The notes under the pieces: model-generated
Told to the model about the DNA's origin: nothing
What the model saw: only the letters and a program-made list of their open reading frames with translations
Databases searched by the model: none
Program-made: the position numbers and the translations under genes
In this document: one piece after another, positions 8,821 through 17,769 of the stretch
Position numbering within the stretch: the first letter of the stretch is position 1
Layout: each line of letters opens with the position of its first letter
NCBI GenBank assembly: GCA_965659715.1
Contig: CBFHXE010000020.1
Location: 1-33,868 of the forward strand
DNA: 33,868 nt
Origin: CABZJG01 sp965659715
GTDB taxonomy: Bacteria; Pseudomonadota; Alphaproteobacteria; Rhodobacterales; Rhodobacteraceae
Reading direction: 5' to 3'

Positions 8821-9725
8821 TATCGAAGTCTCCGCAGTTCTCGGCGGGTCGCCTGCCGGGTTGCAAAAAAGGCCACCACCGCGATGAACGGTGGCAAAGT
8901 AAGCAACCACAGCCATTGCAGTTGTTGAAAACCAAGACCTGACAAAATCATGGCCTGATCGTTTTTCGAGGGTAACAGGTATACGGCCAAAGCGCCAAAA
9001 ACGGTCCCAATAGCCGCGCCGAAAAAAGCCCGTAGGGTAAAGCGGCGCACAAAAGCCGCTGCGATGTAGCTGTCGCGCGCGCCGATCAAACGCAGTACCG
9101 CAACAACCTGCGCATTGGCCGCCATGGCCGCCCGTGTGGCAAGGGTGATCATCGCCGCGCTGGTTGCCCCCATCAGCACGATAGAGAACAGTCCCAAGGC
9201 CCAAACCCTCTGGGCTGCTTTGACCAACGGGCGTTGCCAACGGCTGTGATCATCAAGCACCGCTCCGGGGACCTCTGCAACCAACCGCAAACGCAGCCCC
9301 TGCGGATCATAGCCCGGGCTATCTTCGCGGATATCAATGAGGCGCGGAATAGGAAGTGCGTCAACCGGCAGGTCGGGGCCAAACCAAGGCTCAAGCAGCG
9401 CCTGCTGCTCTTGGGGCGTAATCACCCGCACTTCGGCAATCCCCGGCGTGGTTTTAAGAACTTTAACCGCCTGTGCCAATTGGCTATCCATCTGCTCGGC
9501 CGGGGCCGAGATACGCAGCGTTGCCCCGCCAGCTAGCGCTGCGCTCCAACGATCTGATAACCGGTCTGCTGCCAGCGCAAGGGCAAGAGCAAATACCACC
9601 AAAAAAGCCATGGCCGCAGAGGTAAAGGTCGTCAGGCCAGCCGTAAACCCAGTGGGCGGCACCACCCGGTCCCGACTGCCATCATGTGAAATCGGCAGCC
9701 CGTTATCGTCATTGGACGCGCTCAT
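8820..9725 (-). CDS. ftsX: Cell division protein FtsX
   Basis: A 301-residue ABC-type membrane subunit. It shows four membrane segments, at about residues 30-52, 175-198, 225-248 and 268-290, with a periplasmic loop of roughly 120 residues after the first. This is the FtsX layout. LRLIGARDSYIAAAFVRRF matches the conserved cytoplasmic loop that couples to FtsE. FtsEX relays ATP hydrolysis to cell-wall hydrolases at the septum. The gene starts within the ftsE stop (ATGA overlap) and ends within the plsC start. The sequence is fairly diverged, so the name rests largely on the adjoining ftsE. Confidence 0.85.
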   Translation of the reverse strand: MSASNDDNGLPISHDGSRDRVVPPTGFTAGLTTFTSAAMAFLVVFALALALAADRLSDRWSAALAGGATLRISAPAEQMDSQLAQAVKVLKTTPGIAEVRVITPQEQQALLEPWFGPDLPVDALPIPRLIDIREDSPGYDPQGLRLRLVAEVPGAVLDDHSRWQRPLVKAAQRVWALGLFSIVLMGATSAAMITLATRAAMAANAQVVAVLRLIGARDSYIAAAFVRRFTLRAFFGAAIGTVFGALAVYLLPSKNDQAMILSGLGFQQLQWLWLLTLPPFIAVVAFFATRQATRRELRRLR

Positions 9726-10399
9726 AGGTTGGCTCCGGCCAATTGAACACGTTTGTTATAAATGCGTAAAACGCGTGCCTGCACTTCGGTTTTGGCGGCG
9801 CGTATCAGGCTTAGATCATGGCTGGCAATGACCACGGTCTTTCCCATGCGGTTAAGTTCGACCAGCAGTTGCAAAAGGCGCTGTGACATTTCCCAATCGA
9901 CATTTCCGGTGGGTTCATCGGCAAGGATAATATCCGGCGACATAATCACCGCCCGCGCAAGAGCCGCCCTTTGCCGCTCGCCGCCCGATAATTCAGGGGG
10001 CAGCGCATCAGCGCGGTGACCAAGACCGACCCAGTTCAGCAGCTCTTTTAGGTTGGCGCCGTCTGCCAGGCTGTCCTGACCTGCTGCCGCTAGCGGCAGT
10101 GCAATATTATCCACCACATTCAGGTGATCGAGAAACTGGCAATCTTGATGCACAACCCCGATGCGGCGGCGCGTGAGCGCAATGTCATCACGCGTCATAG
10201 CCCGTAGATCCTGGCCAAATATAGTGATATTGCCAGCGGTGGGCACCAGTGCGCCGTAACACATTTTAAGAAACGTAGTTTTACCAGACCCTGATGGACC
10301 CGTGAGAAAATAAAAAGCCCCTGACGCGATCGACAGCGTCATTTGTGATAACAGCTCGCCTCCACTATATGTGTAGGCCACATTTTCCAAATCTATCAA
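9722..10399 (-). CDS. ftsE: Cell division ATP-binding protein FtsE
   Basis: An ABC ATPase with Walker A GPSGSGKT, Q-loop HQDCQFLDHL, signature LSGGERQRAALARA, Walker B IILADEPTGNVD and the H-loop SHD. It pairs with FtsX, encoded directly downstream with an ATGA overlap. The start is uncertain because no ATG is available. A TTG at 10399 gives the usual FtsE beginning (IDLENVAYTYSGGE) and is preceded by AGAGAA; a TTG at 10417 would add six residues. A TTG start suggests low translation efficiency. Confidence 0.9.
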   Translation of the reverse strand: MIDLENVAYTYSGGELLSQMTLSIASGAFYFLTGPSGSGKTTFLKMCYGALVPTAGNITIFGQDLRAMTRDDIALTRRRIGVVHQDCQFLDHLNVVDNIALPLAAAGQDSLADGANLKELLNWVGLGHRADALPPELSGGERQRAALARAVIMSPDIILADEPTGNVDWEMSQRLLQLLVELNRMGKTVVIASHDLSLIRAAKTEVQARVLRIYNKRVQLAGANL

Positions 10400-10567
10400 A
10401 CCAAATTCTCTCAGCAACAGCGACCATTATCTGTGTTGTGCCCTAGCATCGCGCGCGTTGCAATCCATCTTGGCACATAGAAATTCACTTTTCCCTTTTG
10501 GCTAAAATATATATTGTGCCATAAGGTTAAGGGAAATCGGGAAAATAACGTGATAGAAGAGCCTAAA

Positions 10568-11383
10568 ATGCTATTGCTGTGTCCAAATTGCGGCGCGCAG
10601 TATGAAGTTCCAGAAGACCATATTCCGAAAAAATATGGTCGCGATGTGCAATGTTCGGCTTGCAATCACACTTGGTTTCAAACCCATCCCGCACAGGACT
10701 TACAGCGTGCATCCCAAGATGCGGCTAATGACCATGGCTTAGCAAACGAGCCTGGCCAGGGGTTTGAGCCGTCACAGGCGGATGATCCAGACGCCAACTC
10801 GGACGCAGCTTTTGCTGACGCCGGCCCGCAAATGCCGCCTTTGCGGCAAAAAAGATCGCTGCATCCCTCTGTTGCCGGTGTGCTGCGCGAAGAAGCCAAA
10901 CGCGAGGTTGAAGAGCGCGGTAGCACTGCGCCGCAGGTACCGGAAAGCCCTGCCCGATCAGGGTCTTCTGATCAGGCCCGCGATGCCGATATGGATATGC
11001 AGGCCCTGGAAGCCCTCTATCAAAATAGCGAGCAAACCGCGAAAAGCACACGCGGCGCCTTATTACCGGATATTGACGAGATAAATTCGACGCTCAGTAC
11101 CAGCGGCGCAGAATGGCCTAGCGATAGTGACGCCTCAAAAAAAATCGCACAAAAAGGACAACGCAGAGTGGGGTTTTTACTTGGTATTGCTATTATTGTT
11201 GCCGCAGCAGCGCTTTATTATTTTGCCGACACATTGGGTGATCGTATACCCAGCTTGCAACAGCCGCTCGAACTTTACCAGCAATGGATCAATAATATGC
11301 GTATCATGTTGGACCAATGGATACGTCAAGCAATAGATTGGCTGCAATCACGCTGGGCTATGATCCAACCCCCTGCGCAATAA
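10568..11383 (+). CDS. Zinc-ribbon domain membrane protein (MJ0042-type)
   Basis: From ATG 10568 the protein has 271 residues. The first 40 form a zinc ribbon: CPNC (Cys5, Cys8) and CSAC (Cys29, Cys32), with the GAQYEVPEDHIP core seen in alphaproteobacterial MJ0042-type proteins. A long acidic, low-complexity linker follows, then one membrane segment (about 199-222, GFLLGIAIIVAAAALYYFAD) and a short tail. A GTG at 10550 with GGGAAAA upstream is an alternative start that adds six residues. The gene is divergent from ftsE, an arrangement I recall as common in Rhodobacterales. Function unknown; the architecture suggests a membrane-tethered cytoplasmic zinc domain. Confidence 0.8.
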   Translation: MLLLCPNCGAQYEVPEDHIPKKYGRDVQCSACNHTWFQTHPAQDLQRASQDAANDHGLANEPGQGFEPSQADDPDANSDAAFADAGPQMPPLRQKRSLHPSVAGVLREEAKREVEERGSTAPQVPESPARSGSSDQARDADMDMQALEALYQNSEQTAKSTRGALLPDIDEINSTLSTSGAEWPSDSDASKKIAQKGQRRVGFLLGIAIIVAAAALYYFADTLGDRIPSLQQPLELYQQWINNMRIMLDQWIRQAIDWLQSRWAMIQPPAQ

Positions 11384-11441
11384 TTATAGTGTTCAACCAA
11401 GCGATTTAAGAATCCAGATAGGCTGCGGTAGGCGCATGGCG

Positions 11442-11471
11442 CCAGACAACGGAAATATGTCCGCTGTCTGG
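11442..11471. terminator. Terminator between convergent zinc-ribbon gene and lysA
   Basis: CCAGACA (11442-11448) pairs with TGTCTGG (11465-11471), and GGA/TCC extend the stem inside past a mismatch. TAATTTTACAGTTTT follows on the plus strand. It sits midway between the two convergent stop codons and most clearly serves the plus-strand gene. Confidence 0.6.
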
Positions 11472-11497
11472 TAATTTTACAGTTTTGAAAGTTTTAG

Positions 11498-12763
11498 TTA
11501 AAGCCAGTCCGGCAAGGCGTCGCGCTTTATAATTTCATCATAACTGGGACGGGCTCGAATAACCGCGAATTGATCCCCGTTCACCAGAACCTCGGGTATT
11601 AAGGGCCTTGTATTGTATTCGCTGGCCATAACAGCGCCATAAGCGCCCGCCGAGCGAAAGGCCACAAGATCACCTTGGTTTTGCGCCACTAGACTGCGGG
11701 CTTTGGCAAATGTATCGCCACTTTCACAGACCGGCCCGACAATATCATAAACTGCACGTTCTGAGCCCGGGACAGGTTCTACAATAGGGATAATATCATG
11801 AAATGCATCATACATCGCCGGGCGCACAAGATCGTTCATGGCCGCATCCAATATTAAAAAACGGCGGTCTTCACCCAATTTAACATAAACCACCGAGCTG
11901 ACCAAAAGCCCTGCATTGCCAGCAATCAACCGGCCCGGTTCAATTTCAACTTCACAGCCTAGATGGCCCAGTTCGCGTTTCACCATTGCCCCATAATCAG
12001 TTGGCAGCGGCGGCGGTTCATTTGATTTGGTATAAGGGATGCCCAATCCTCCACCCAAATCAAGCCGCCGAATGTCATGCCCGTCGGCGCGCAATGTGGC
12101 TGTCAGCTCCGCCACTTTGCGGTATGCAGTTACAAAGGGCTCTAATTCAGTCAACTGGCTGCCGATGTGAACATCAATGCCAACGATCTCTAAGCCTTTC
12201 AATTTCGCCGCTTTGGCATAAATCTCACGTGCTCTTGAGATCGGAATGCCAAATTTGTTCTCTGCTTTTCCGGTGGCGATTTTTTCATGAGTTTTGGGAT
12301 CAACATCTGGATTGACCCGGATCGTGATGGGGGCAATCTGGCCTACTGATAGGGCCACCTCGTTCAATAGCTGTAATTCCGGCTCGCTCTCAACGTTGAA
12401 CTGGCGCACTCCACCCTGCAACGCCTGAAGCATTTCGCCCCGGGTTTTGCCAACGCCAGAAAAGACAATCCGCTCGCCCGGCACGCCTGCTGCGCGGGCA
12501 CGCAAATACTCGCCCCCCGAGACGACATCCATGCCCGCGCCAAGATTTGCCAAGGTTTTCAGGATGGCCTGATTTGACGCCGCTTTCATTGCAAAACAAA
12601 CTAAATGATCCAGCCCGTCTAGGGCCTCATCAAACAGTTTGAAATGACGGATCAGTGTGGCGGTTGAATAGACATAAAACGGCGTGCCTACCTGCGCAGA
12701 GATGTCTTGAATTGCCACATCTTCTGCATGCAGCATGCCATCGCGATAAAGAAAATGATCCAT
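11498..12763 (-). CDS. lysA: Diaminopimelate decarboxylase
   Basis: A 421-residue PLP enzyme of fold type III that makes lysine from meso-diaminopimelate. The PLP lysine is in CFAMKA (Lys60). HIGSQLTELEPF, LDLGGGLGIPY, EPGRLIAGNAG, the active-site CESGD loop and YNTRPLIPEVLVNG all match the family. Length is normal. It lies downstream of the aminotransferase gene with a 135-base gap, so it may have its own promoter. In related genomes I recall lysA directly after the argH-linked lipoprotein gene; here an aminotransferase lies between. Confidence 0.96.
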   Translation of the reverse strand: MDHFLYRDGMLHAEDVAIQDISAQVGTPFYVYSTATLIRHFKLFDEALDGLDHLVCFAMKAASNQAILKTLANLGAGMDVVSGGEYLRARAAGVPGERIVFSGVGKTRGEMLQALQGGVRQFNVESEPELQLLNEVALSVGQIAPITIRVNPDVDPKTHEKIATGKAENKFGIPISRAREIYAKAAKLKGLEIVGIDVHIGSQLTELEPFVTAYRKVAELTATLRADGHDIRRLDLGGGLGIPYTKSNEPPPLPTDYGAMVKRELGHLGCEVEIEPGRLIAGNAGLLVSSVVYVKLGEDRRFLILDAAMNDLVRPAMYDAFHDIIPIVEPVPGSERAVYDIVGPVCESGDTFAKARSLVAQNQGDLVAFRSAGAYGAVMASEYNTRPLIPEVLVNGDQFAVIRARPSYDEIIKRDALPDWL

Positions 12764-12898
12764 GATCCTTGCCCCGGTTGTATAGATCAGAAGTGAAGAT
12801 CACCTAGACCATTCACCATGTTAAGAAAACCCTTCAACTGACACAAGCGCGGTTGTTAAGCTGCGTATTGAGCCCAAAAGGATTGTTTTCACCCAGTA

Positions 12899-14071
12899 TT
12901 AGCTCAAAAGTGGTCGGATACGGTCAATTGCACGTTCAATATTCTCTGTGCTGTTCGCATAGGAAAACCGGATAAAACCTTCTCCATGAACTCCAAAGCT
13001 GGTGCCGGCAATTGTGGCAACACCGGCCTGTTCCAAAAACAGGTCCTGAGCGTCTTTGGCGCTTAACCCCGTACCGGAGATATTGGGAAAAGCATAAAAC
13101 GCACCAGCAGCATCAGTGCAGCGAACCCCCGGTAAATCATTCAGAGCCTCCACAATAATCCGCCGCCGGCTGTCAAACTCGGCCACCATTTGATGCACAG
13201 CATCCTTGGGCCCGGTCAGCGCCGCAAGGCCGGCAAATTGCGCCGAGGCATTAACGCATGAATGGTCATTAATACACAGACGCGTTACCGGATCGACCAT
13301 AGCATCGGGCCAGACCGCGTAGCCCATCCGCCATCCGGTCATTGCATAGGTTTTTGACCATCCATCCAGCACAATCAGCCGGTCGCGAATTTCGGGATAA
13401 TTCAGCAGGCTCACATGCGTACGCCCATCATAGAGCATTTCGCTATAAATTTCATCCGACAGAATGGCCACATGCGGATGCTGGCGCAAACCGACCACCA
13501 ATTTATCGATCTGGTCCTTTGGCGTTACGCCGCCCGTTGGGTTGGCAGGGCTGTTAATAATGATTAACCGGGTCCGTTCATTTATTTGCGAAAGCACCGT
13601 ATCTGCATCGAACGCAAACCCGTTTTGCTCACTCAACGCCATTGGAACAGCTGTTGCGCCGCTGTAGCGAATAACAGACTCGTAGATCGGAAAGCCCGGA
13701 TTGGGATAGATAATTTCCGCGCCCGGTTCACCAAACATCAAAATAGCAAAAAACATCGTCGGCTTTCCGCCGGGCACCACAATCACGTTGTCGGGGTTCA
13801 CATCCGCGCCATGCCGAGCCGCAAGATCTTCAGCCACCGCGGTTCTGAGTTGGGGCAATCCATTGGCCGGTGTATAGCCATGATGGCCGTCCTGCAGCGC
13901 CTTGATGCCAGCCTGCACAATATGGTCAGGGGTGCGAAAATCGGGCTGGCCAATACCCAGATTGATAATGTCCTTGCCCTCTGCGGCCAATTGTTGAGCC
14001 CGCGCCAGAACAATAAAGGCAGACTCTGTGCCCAGACGGGAAATACCTTTGGAAAACTTTAGCTCTGACAT
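12899..14071 (-). CDS. Aspartate/aromatic-type PLP aminotransferase (class I)
   Basis: A 390-residue fold-type I aminotransferase. PLP contacts seen: NSPANPTGG, SDEIYSEMLYDG and the Schiff-base lysine in DGWSKTYAMTGWRMGY (Lys240). C-terminal SFGVHGEGFIRFSYANS holds the substrate-carboxylate arginine region. ATG 14071 is chosen because GAGG lies five bases upstream; a GTG just before it would sit too close to that site. The family includes aspartate transaminases and several relatives with other substrates, so specificity is open. Placement next to lysA and argH fits a role in aspartate-family or arginine metabolism, by inference only. Confidence 0.88.
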   Translation of the reverse strand: MSELKFSKGISRLGTESAFIVLARAQQLAAEGKDIINLGIGQPDFRTPDHIVQAGIKALQDGHHGYTPANGLPQLRTAVAEDLAARHGADVNPDNVIVVPGGKPTMFFAILMFGEPGAEIIYPNPGFPIYESVIRYSGATAVPMALSEQNGFAFDADTVLSQINERTRLIIINSPANPTGGVTPKDQIDKLVVGLRQHPHVAILSDEIYSEMLYDGRTHVSLLNYPEIRDRLIVLDGWSKTYAMTGWRMGYAVWPDAMVDPVTRLCINDHSCVNASAQFAGLAALTGPKDAVHQMVAEFDSRRRIIVEALNDLPGVRCTDAAGAFYAFPNISGTGLSAKDAQDLFLEQAGVATIAGTSFGVHGEGFIRFSYANSTENIERAIDRIRPLLS

Positions 14072-14204
14072 CACGACCTCAAATTTTACTGACCATCGCC
14101 TTACTTGCCACTCTTTGAGACCTGTCCAAGTTAGCGCCTGCTGTTAATGGTAAAGGGCAAAAATTAACGTTCAATTTCAACACGCTATTAACATTGAAAT
14201 AGGG

Positions 14205-14309
14205 TTATCCTGTATCCTGTGAGCTTGGCGGAACTGGCAATCCATCAACGCCGCAGCCTGTTGTCAAACCTAGCAGAGCCGTCACTAATAGCGCTTTGAA
14301 AATATTCAT
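14205..14309 (-). CDS. Tiny LptM-like lipoprotein
   Basis: A 34-residue gene: MNIFKALLVTALLGLTTGCG followed by VDGLPVPPSSQDTG. It has a short charged N-terminus, a hydrophobic stretch and a lipobox LTTGC with the lipidated Cys19. The CG-x-x-G-L-x-x-PP pattern after the cysteine resembles LptM (YifL), which helps mature the LPS translocon LptD. In Escherichia coli lptM also lies beside lysine-pathway genes (dapF), as this one lies near lysA. Its ATG overlaps the argH stop as ATGA, so it is translationally coupled to argH. The overlap, lipobox and context make it a convincing gene despite its size; the LptM identity is an inference. Confidence 0.75.
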   Translation of the reverse strand: MNIFKALLVTALLGLTTGCGVDGLPVPPSSQDTG

Positions 14310-15700
14310 ATCGCAAGCCTGCCTTTCCACTTTGCAACTTGGGCGCGCACCTGCTCTGGTGCCGTGCCGCCGAAAGATACCCGCGATGCGACCGAGTTTT
14401 CAACACCAAGTGCGGAAAAAACATCTTCGGTTATTTCGCTGTGAACCGATTGCATATCTGCAATGCTAAGCTCTGGCAGATCACAGCCTCGTTTTTCGGC
14501 CAAAGCCACCAGTTCGCCGGTCACATGATGGGCATCGCGGAACGGCATATTCAACGTTCGCACCAACCAATCTGCAAGGTCGGTGGCGGTGGAAAACCCA
14601 GATCCGGCGGCGGCTGCCAAAGCTTCTTGATTGGCCTGCATATCGCGCACCATGCCGTCCATTGCAGCAAGGGCCAAAATCAAATGGTCGGCCGCATCGA
14701 ACACTTGTTCTTTATCCTCTTGCATGTCCTTGGAATAGGCTAGCGGCAAGCCTTTCATCACCATCATCAACGCAACATGGGCGCCGAAAATCCGCCCGAC
14801 TTTGGCGCGAATTAACTCTGCGGCATCGGGGTTTTTCTTTTGCGGCATGATGGATGAGCCAGTTGAAAACCGGTCCGATAAAGACACAAAACGAAATTGC
14901 GCCGAGGACCAAATGACCAGTTCTTCTGCAAACCGACTAAGATGCATCGCGCAAATTGATGCCACGCTTAGAAATTCCAGCGCAAAATCGCGATCACTGA
15001 CCGCATCAAGAGAATTGGCTGCGGGCCGGTCAAAACCAAGCGCCTTTGCAGTATGGTCCCGATCTATCGGGAACGACGTTCCTGCAAGCGCGGCGGCCCC
15101 CAATGGGCATTCATTCATCCGCGCACGCGCATCGCGAACCCGCCCAAGATCGCGGGCAAACATTTCAACATAGGCCATCATGTGATGCCCCCAAGTGACG
15201 GGCTGCGCTGTTTGCAGGTGGGTAAACCCGGGCATCACCCATCCCGCGCCAGCTTCGGCTTGGCTCAATAGCGCCGAAATCAGGGAGGTAAGTGCCTTAT
15301 CAGCCGCATCGAGTTTATCGCGCACCCACAGCCGGAAATCAGTGGCCACCTGATCATTGCGTGAGCGCGCTGTATGGAGCCGCCCTGCCGGGTCTCCTAT
15401 AATTTCTTTCAACCGCACCTCGACATTCATGTGAATATCTTCCAGCGCTGTGGAAAACTGAAATTCACCGCTTTGGATTTCTGACAAGACCGTGAGCAGG
15501 CCTTTCCTTATTGCTTCGGCATCGCTATCTGAGATGATATCCTGTGCTGCCAGCATTGCGGCATGGGCCTGCGATCCGGCAATATCTTGGGCCGCCAGAC
15601 GCTGGTCAAATCCAATGGACGCATTAATTGCTTCCATAATGGCATCCGGACCAGCGGCGAAACGGCCACCCCACATCTGGTTCGAGGACTTGTTTGACAT
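14306..15700 (-). CDS. argH: Argininosuccinate lyase
   Basis: A 464-residue fumarase/aspartase-superfamily enzyme. It splits argininosuccinate into arginine and fumarate. The signature loop SSIMPQKKNPD is intact, as are HTARSRNDQVATDFRLW and GFTHLQTAQPVTWGHH. ATG 15700 is chosen: AAAGG lies about seven bases upstream and MSNKSSNQMWGGRF is the usual N-terminus. An upstream in-frame extension would run into the divergent tlpA gene. Only 22 bases separate the two start codons. It is followed by the coupled lipoprotein gene. Confidence 0.96.
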   Translation of the reverse strand: MSNKSSNQMWGGRFAAGPDAIMEAINASIGFDQRLAAQDIAGSQAHAAMLAAQDIISDSDAEAIRKGLLTVLSEIQSGEFQFSTALEDIHMNVEVRLKEIIGDPAGRLHTARSRNDQVATDFRLWVRDKLDAADKALTSLISALLSQAEAGAGWVMPGFTHLQTAQPVTWGHHMMAYVEMFARDLGRVRDARARMNECPLGAAALAGTSFPIDRDHTAKALGFDRPAANSLDAVSDRDFALEFLSVASICAMHLSRFAEELVIWSSAQFRFVSLSDRFSTGSSIMPQKKNPDAAELIRAKVGRIFGAHVALMMVMKGLPLAYSKDMQEDKEQVFDAADHLILALAAMDGMVRDMQANQEALAAAAGSGFSTATDLADWLVRTLNMPFRDAHHVTGELVALAEKRGCDLPELSIADMQSVHSEITEDVFSALGVENSVASRVSFGGTAPEQVRAQVAKWKGRLAI

Positions 15701-15722
15701 ATTGGTGCCTTTCGGAGGACGC

Positions 15723-16289
15723 ATGCGCGCTATTTCTTTGATCATTCTTTATACTGCTCTGATTGCAGGTGCAAATAGCACTTTGGCAGAAAACACGAAC
15801 ATTTCTGCGCTCAATGAACTACGCCAGGGCGACATGCAAAAGCTGGTGCTTCATGCTACGCCCAAAAGGGTTTCTGATATTTCGTTTTTGACCAAGAGTG
15901 GTGCGCAAAAATCACTGGATGATTACAAAGGCCGCTATGTTCTGGTGAATTTCTGGGCCACTTGGTGCGCCCCCTGCCGGGCTGAAATGCCAAGCCTGTC
16001 CACGCTTCAGTCCACGATCGGCGGCAGTGACTTTGATGTTGTAACCATTGCCACCGGCCGCAATACGCCAGCAGCGATTGAAAAGTTTTTTGCCGAGAAC
16101 GGAATAGGTAACTTACCAACATACCGCGACCCAAAACAAAAATTAGCGCGCGACATGGCTGTGCTTGGCCTGCCCGCGAGTATTTTAATTTCACCAGATG
16201 GGCATGAAATTGGCCGCTTGCTTGGGGACGCGCGTTGGGCAGATGCTACCGCGCTTACTCTTCTTTCGACCTGGATTGAACAGAAGTAA
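15723..16289 (+). CDS. tlpA: TlpA-family thiol-disulfide oxidoreductase
   Basis: From ATG 15723, with GGAGG four bases upstream, the protein has 188 residues. An N-terminal hydrophobic segment (MRAISLIILYTALIAGANST) is a signal peptide or anchor. The thioredoxin motif is WCAPC (Cys82, Cys85) in VNFWATWCAPCRAEMP. The cis-proline loop is LGLPASILISPDG. Such proteins reduce disulfides in the periplasm, for example during cytochrome c or cytochrome oxidase maturation. The divergent pairing with argH is a known Rhodobacterales arrangement as I recall it. The gene converges on lpxR with a 39-base gap in which I see no strong terminator. Confidence 0.88.
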   Translation: MRAISLIILYTALIAGANSTLAENTNISALNELRQGDMQKLVLHATPKRVSDISFLTKSGAQKSLDDYKGRYVLVNFWATWCAPCRAEMPSLSTLQSTIGGSDFDVVTIATGRNTPAAIEKFFAENGIGNLPTYRDPKQKLARDMAVLGLPASILISPDGHEIGRLLGDARWADATALTLLSTWIEQK

Positions 16290-16328
16290 AAAGCCAAACC
16301 CTGCCATTATTTGTATTTTGGTTCACAC

Positions 16329-17270
16329 TTAAAACTTTAAAATCAACCGAACTGAACCCAGTATTTGACCTTCGGGTTGTCCGGCAAACTCTTTGCTGAG
16401 CCAAGTTAGCCCTGCAAAGCCCTGTTTAGACTTTTGGCCCCAATGCAGACCGGTGCGAAACCGCAATCGGCGATGAAGCATAGATGATCCTGCACCTTCG
16501 AAAAATGCAATTTCTGAAACGTGGCCGATATCACCACCCAAAGAAAACCCCAGATTTTTTTCACTATCCCCGATGGTTCGATATCGCTGACCAGTTACTT
16601 GATCACGTATAAATAAAGAGTCTGAAAATCCTTTTCCGAAATAAATATCCGCGCCCAGGCGCGCAAGCGTTTCCGCTGTTGAATAAGTTTCAAAGAAGGG
16701 TCTAATATGTACCCCATCGTCCCCATGGGCAGTTTTGGCAACTTCCACAAGCGGCCCAAACAGCACCTGATTGCCAGTTTGGCTCGATAGTACTAACTCT
16801 GATGCTACTTTCTCATTCAAAGCTTTGTGAAGATCGCTTTGGAACTTATCTAGCCCGGTTTGCTTACCCAACACAGACGCCCCATTAGCGATGCTATACT
16901 CTAGGTCTTTGCGTTGAAAATGACTATGCAGGCCCAATGCCAGATGACCAACAAAAGGCCTATCGACACCATTTGTTCCACTTAGGTCCGAAGGCGCTAT
17001 GATCTCTCCTAGAAATCGCAGTTCAACCAGTTCAGAAAACTCTTTGGGCAGTTCACCTTGCCAGCTTTGTCCCCAAACACGGCTCGAGCTAAACGAGCCG
17101 GTTCTCCATCGGTCTTTGCCATCCCCAAGGACATCATTTGTAATTAATCGGCCATAGCCAATATAGTATTTTTTTTGTTTATCGTCGGCCAAGTCCTCGG
17201 CGACTAAAGGCTGTATGGAAAACCCCAACAGGAGCGAAAGACCCAAAGCTATAACAAGTAATAATCTCAT
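16329..17270 (-). CDS. LpxR-family outer-membrane lipid A deacylase (DUF2219)
   Basis: A 313-residue beta-barrel protein with signal peptide MRLLLVIALGLSLLLGFSIQ and a C-terminal phenylalanine (RLILKF), typical of outer-membrane barrels. LpxR removes the 3'-acyloxyacyl chain of lipid A in a calcium-dependent way. Its catalytic pattern is seen: Asn45-Asp46 in RLITND, a DRWRTGS segment with candidate serines, DRPFVGHLALG, and a Gln/His pair in LGKQTGLDKFQSDLHKAL (His148). Length fits the family (about 320). The gene sits in an AT-richer island with an H-NS relic, which suggests acquisition by transfer. AGGA lies ten bases before the start. Whether it is active cannot be told. Confidence 0.78.
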   Translation of the reverse strand: MRLLLVIALGLSLLLGFSIQPLVAEDLADDKQKKYYIGYGRLITNDVLGDGKDRWRTGSFSSSRVWGQSWQGELPKEFSELVELRFLGEIIAPSDLSGTNGVDRPFVGHLALGLHSHFQRKDLEYSIANGASVLGKQTGLDKFQSDLHKALNEKVASELVLSSQTGNQVLFGPLVEVAKTAHGDDGVHIRPFFETYSTAETLARLGADIYFGKGFSDSLFIRDQVTGQRYRTIGDSEKNLGFSLGGDIGHVSEIAFFEGAGSSMLHRRLRFRTGLHWGQKSKQGFAGLTWLSKEFAGQPEGQILGSVRLILKF

Positions 17271-17769
17271 AAATTTGTCGTCCTAAAAATGAAAAAGGTA
17301 AAAACAGACCAAAAAAATGTAACAAATAAGTGAAAAGCTCGATAACAGCATGCATGGAGACTTTTCAATAGTTCTTTGGGAAAAAACAACCAAAAGACCC
17401 TAAAGAGATTGACAAACTAACGGTGTTGCTCACCCAAATCGTGAACGTCTAAGCTAGGAATCTATCCTTATATCGGTTGGTTGTTGCAAAGCCGCCCCTT
17501 GAATCGATCGCACAGCATTGCTTTTTCGAAAATGGATATCTAGATTTGACTATAATTCGTTAAATTTGAGAAAAATAGTCAACTGGACCTTTTACCATTT
17601 TTAATTAATAAAACTGGATTGATATTTTCATACAAACCACCTAATCTACTATTAGGCGAATGAACCTAATCTCATCTTTAAAAGAAAACAGTAAAAAGTT
17701 AAACAAGACAAAGTAAATTTGAAAAATTAGTTTAAAAAAGAGCCCCGAAAAATTCAATACTTTTAGAAT
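17271..17769. other. AT-rich gene-free stretch upstream of lpxR and the H-NS gene
   Basis: About 500 bases without a credible gene, clearly richer in A and T than the flanks. It must hold the divergent promoters for lpxR (minus) and the H-NS gene (plus). An inverted repeat TTGACTA (17546-17552) / TAGTCAA (17576-17582) has a 23-base spacer. A small perfect hairpin CCTAAT-CTACT-ATTAGG covers 17640-17656, and a third CCTAAT copy is at 17665-17670. No promoter with both elements could be fixed. AT-rich, possibly curved DNA of this kind is a typical H-NS target. Confidence 0.5.

Noticed and set aside
8821..9240. N-terminal extension of the acyltransferase frame by about 140 residues
   Set aside because: It lies wholly inside ftsX in another frame and has no acyltransferase similarity; TAATG coupling gives a natural start at 8820.
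10470..10486. TTGGCACATAGAAATTC as a sigma-54 promoter before the zinc-ribbon gene
   Set aside because: The -24 half is good, but the obligatory GC at -12 is missing at the right spacing.
14174..14200. Inverted repeat ATTTCAA / TTGAAAT beyond the lipoprotein gene
   Set aside because: An AT-only 7-bp repeat can arise by chance in such DNA; no promoter elements could be tied to it.
16290..16328. CCAAA...TTTGG pairing between tlpA and lpxR as a terminator
   Set aside because: Stem of about five AT-rich pairs with a long loop and no clean T tract.
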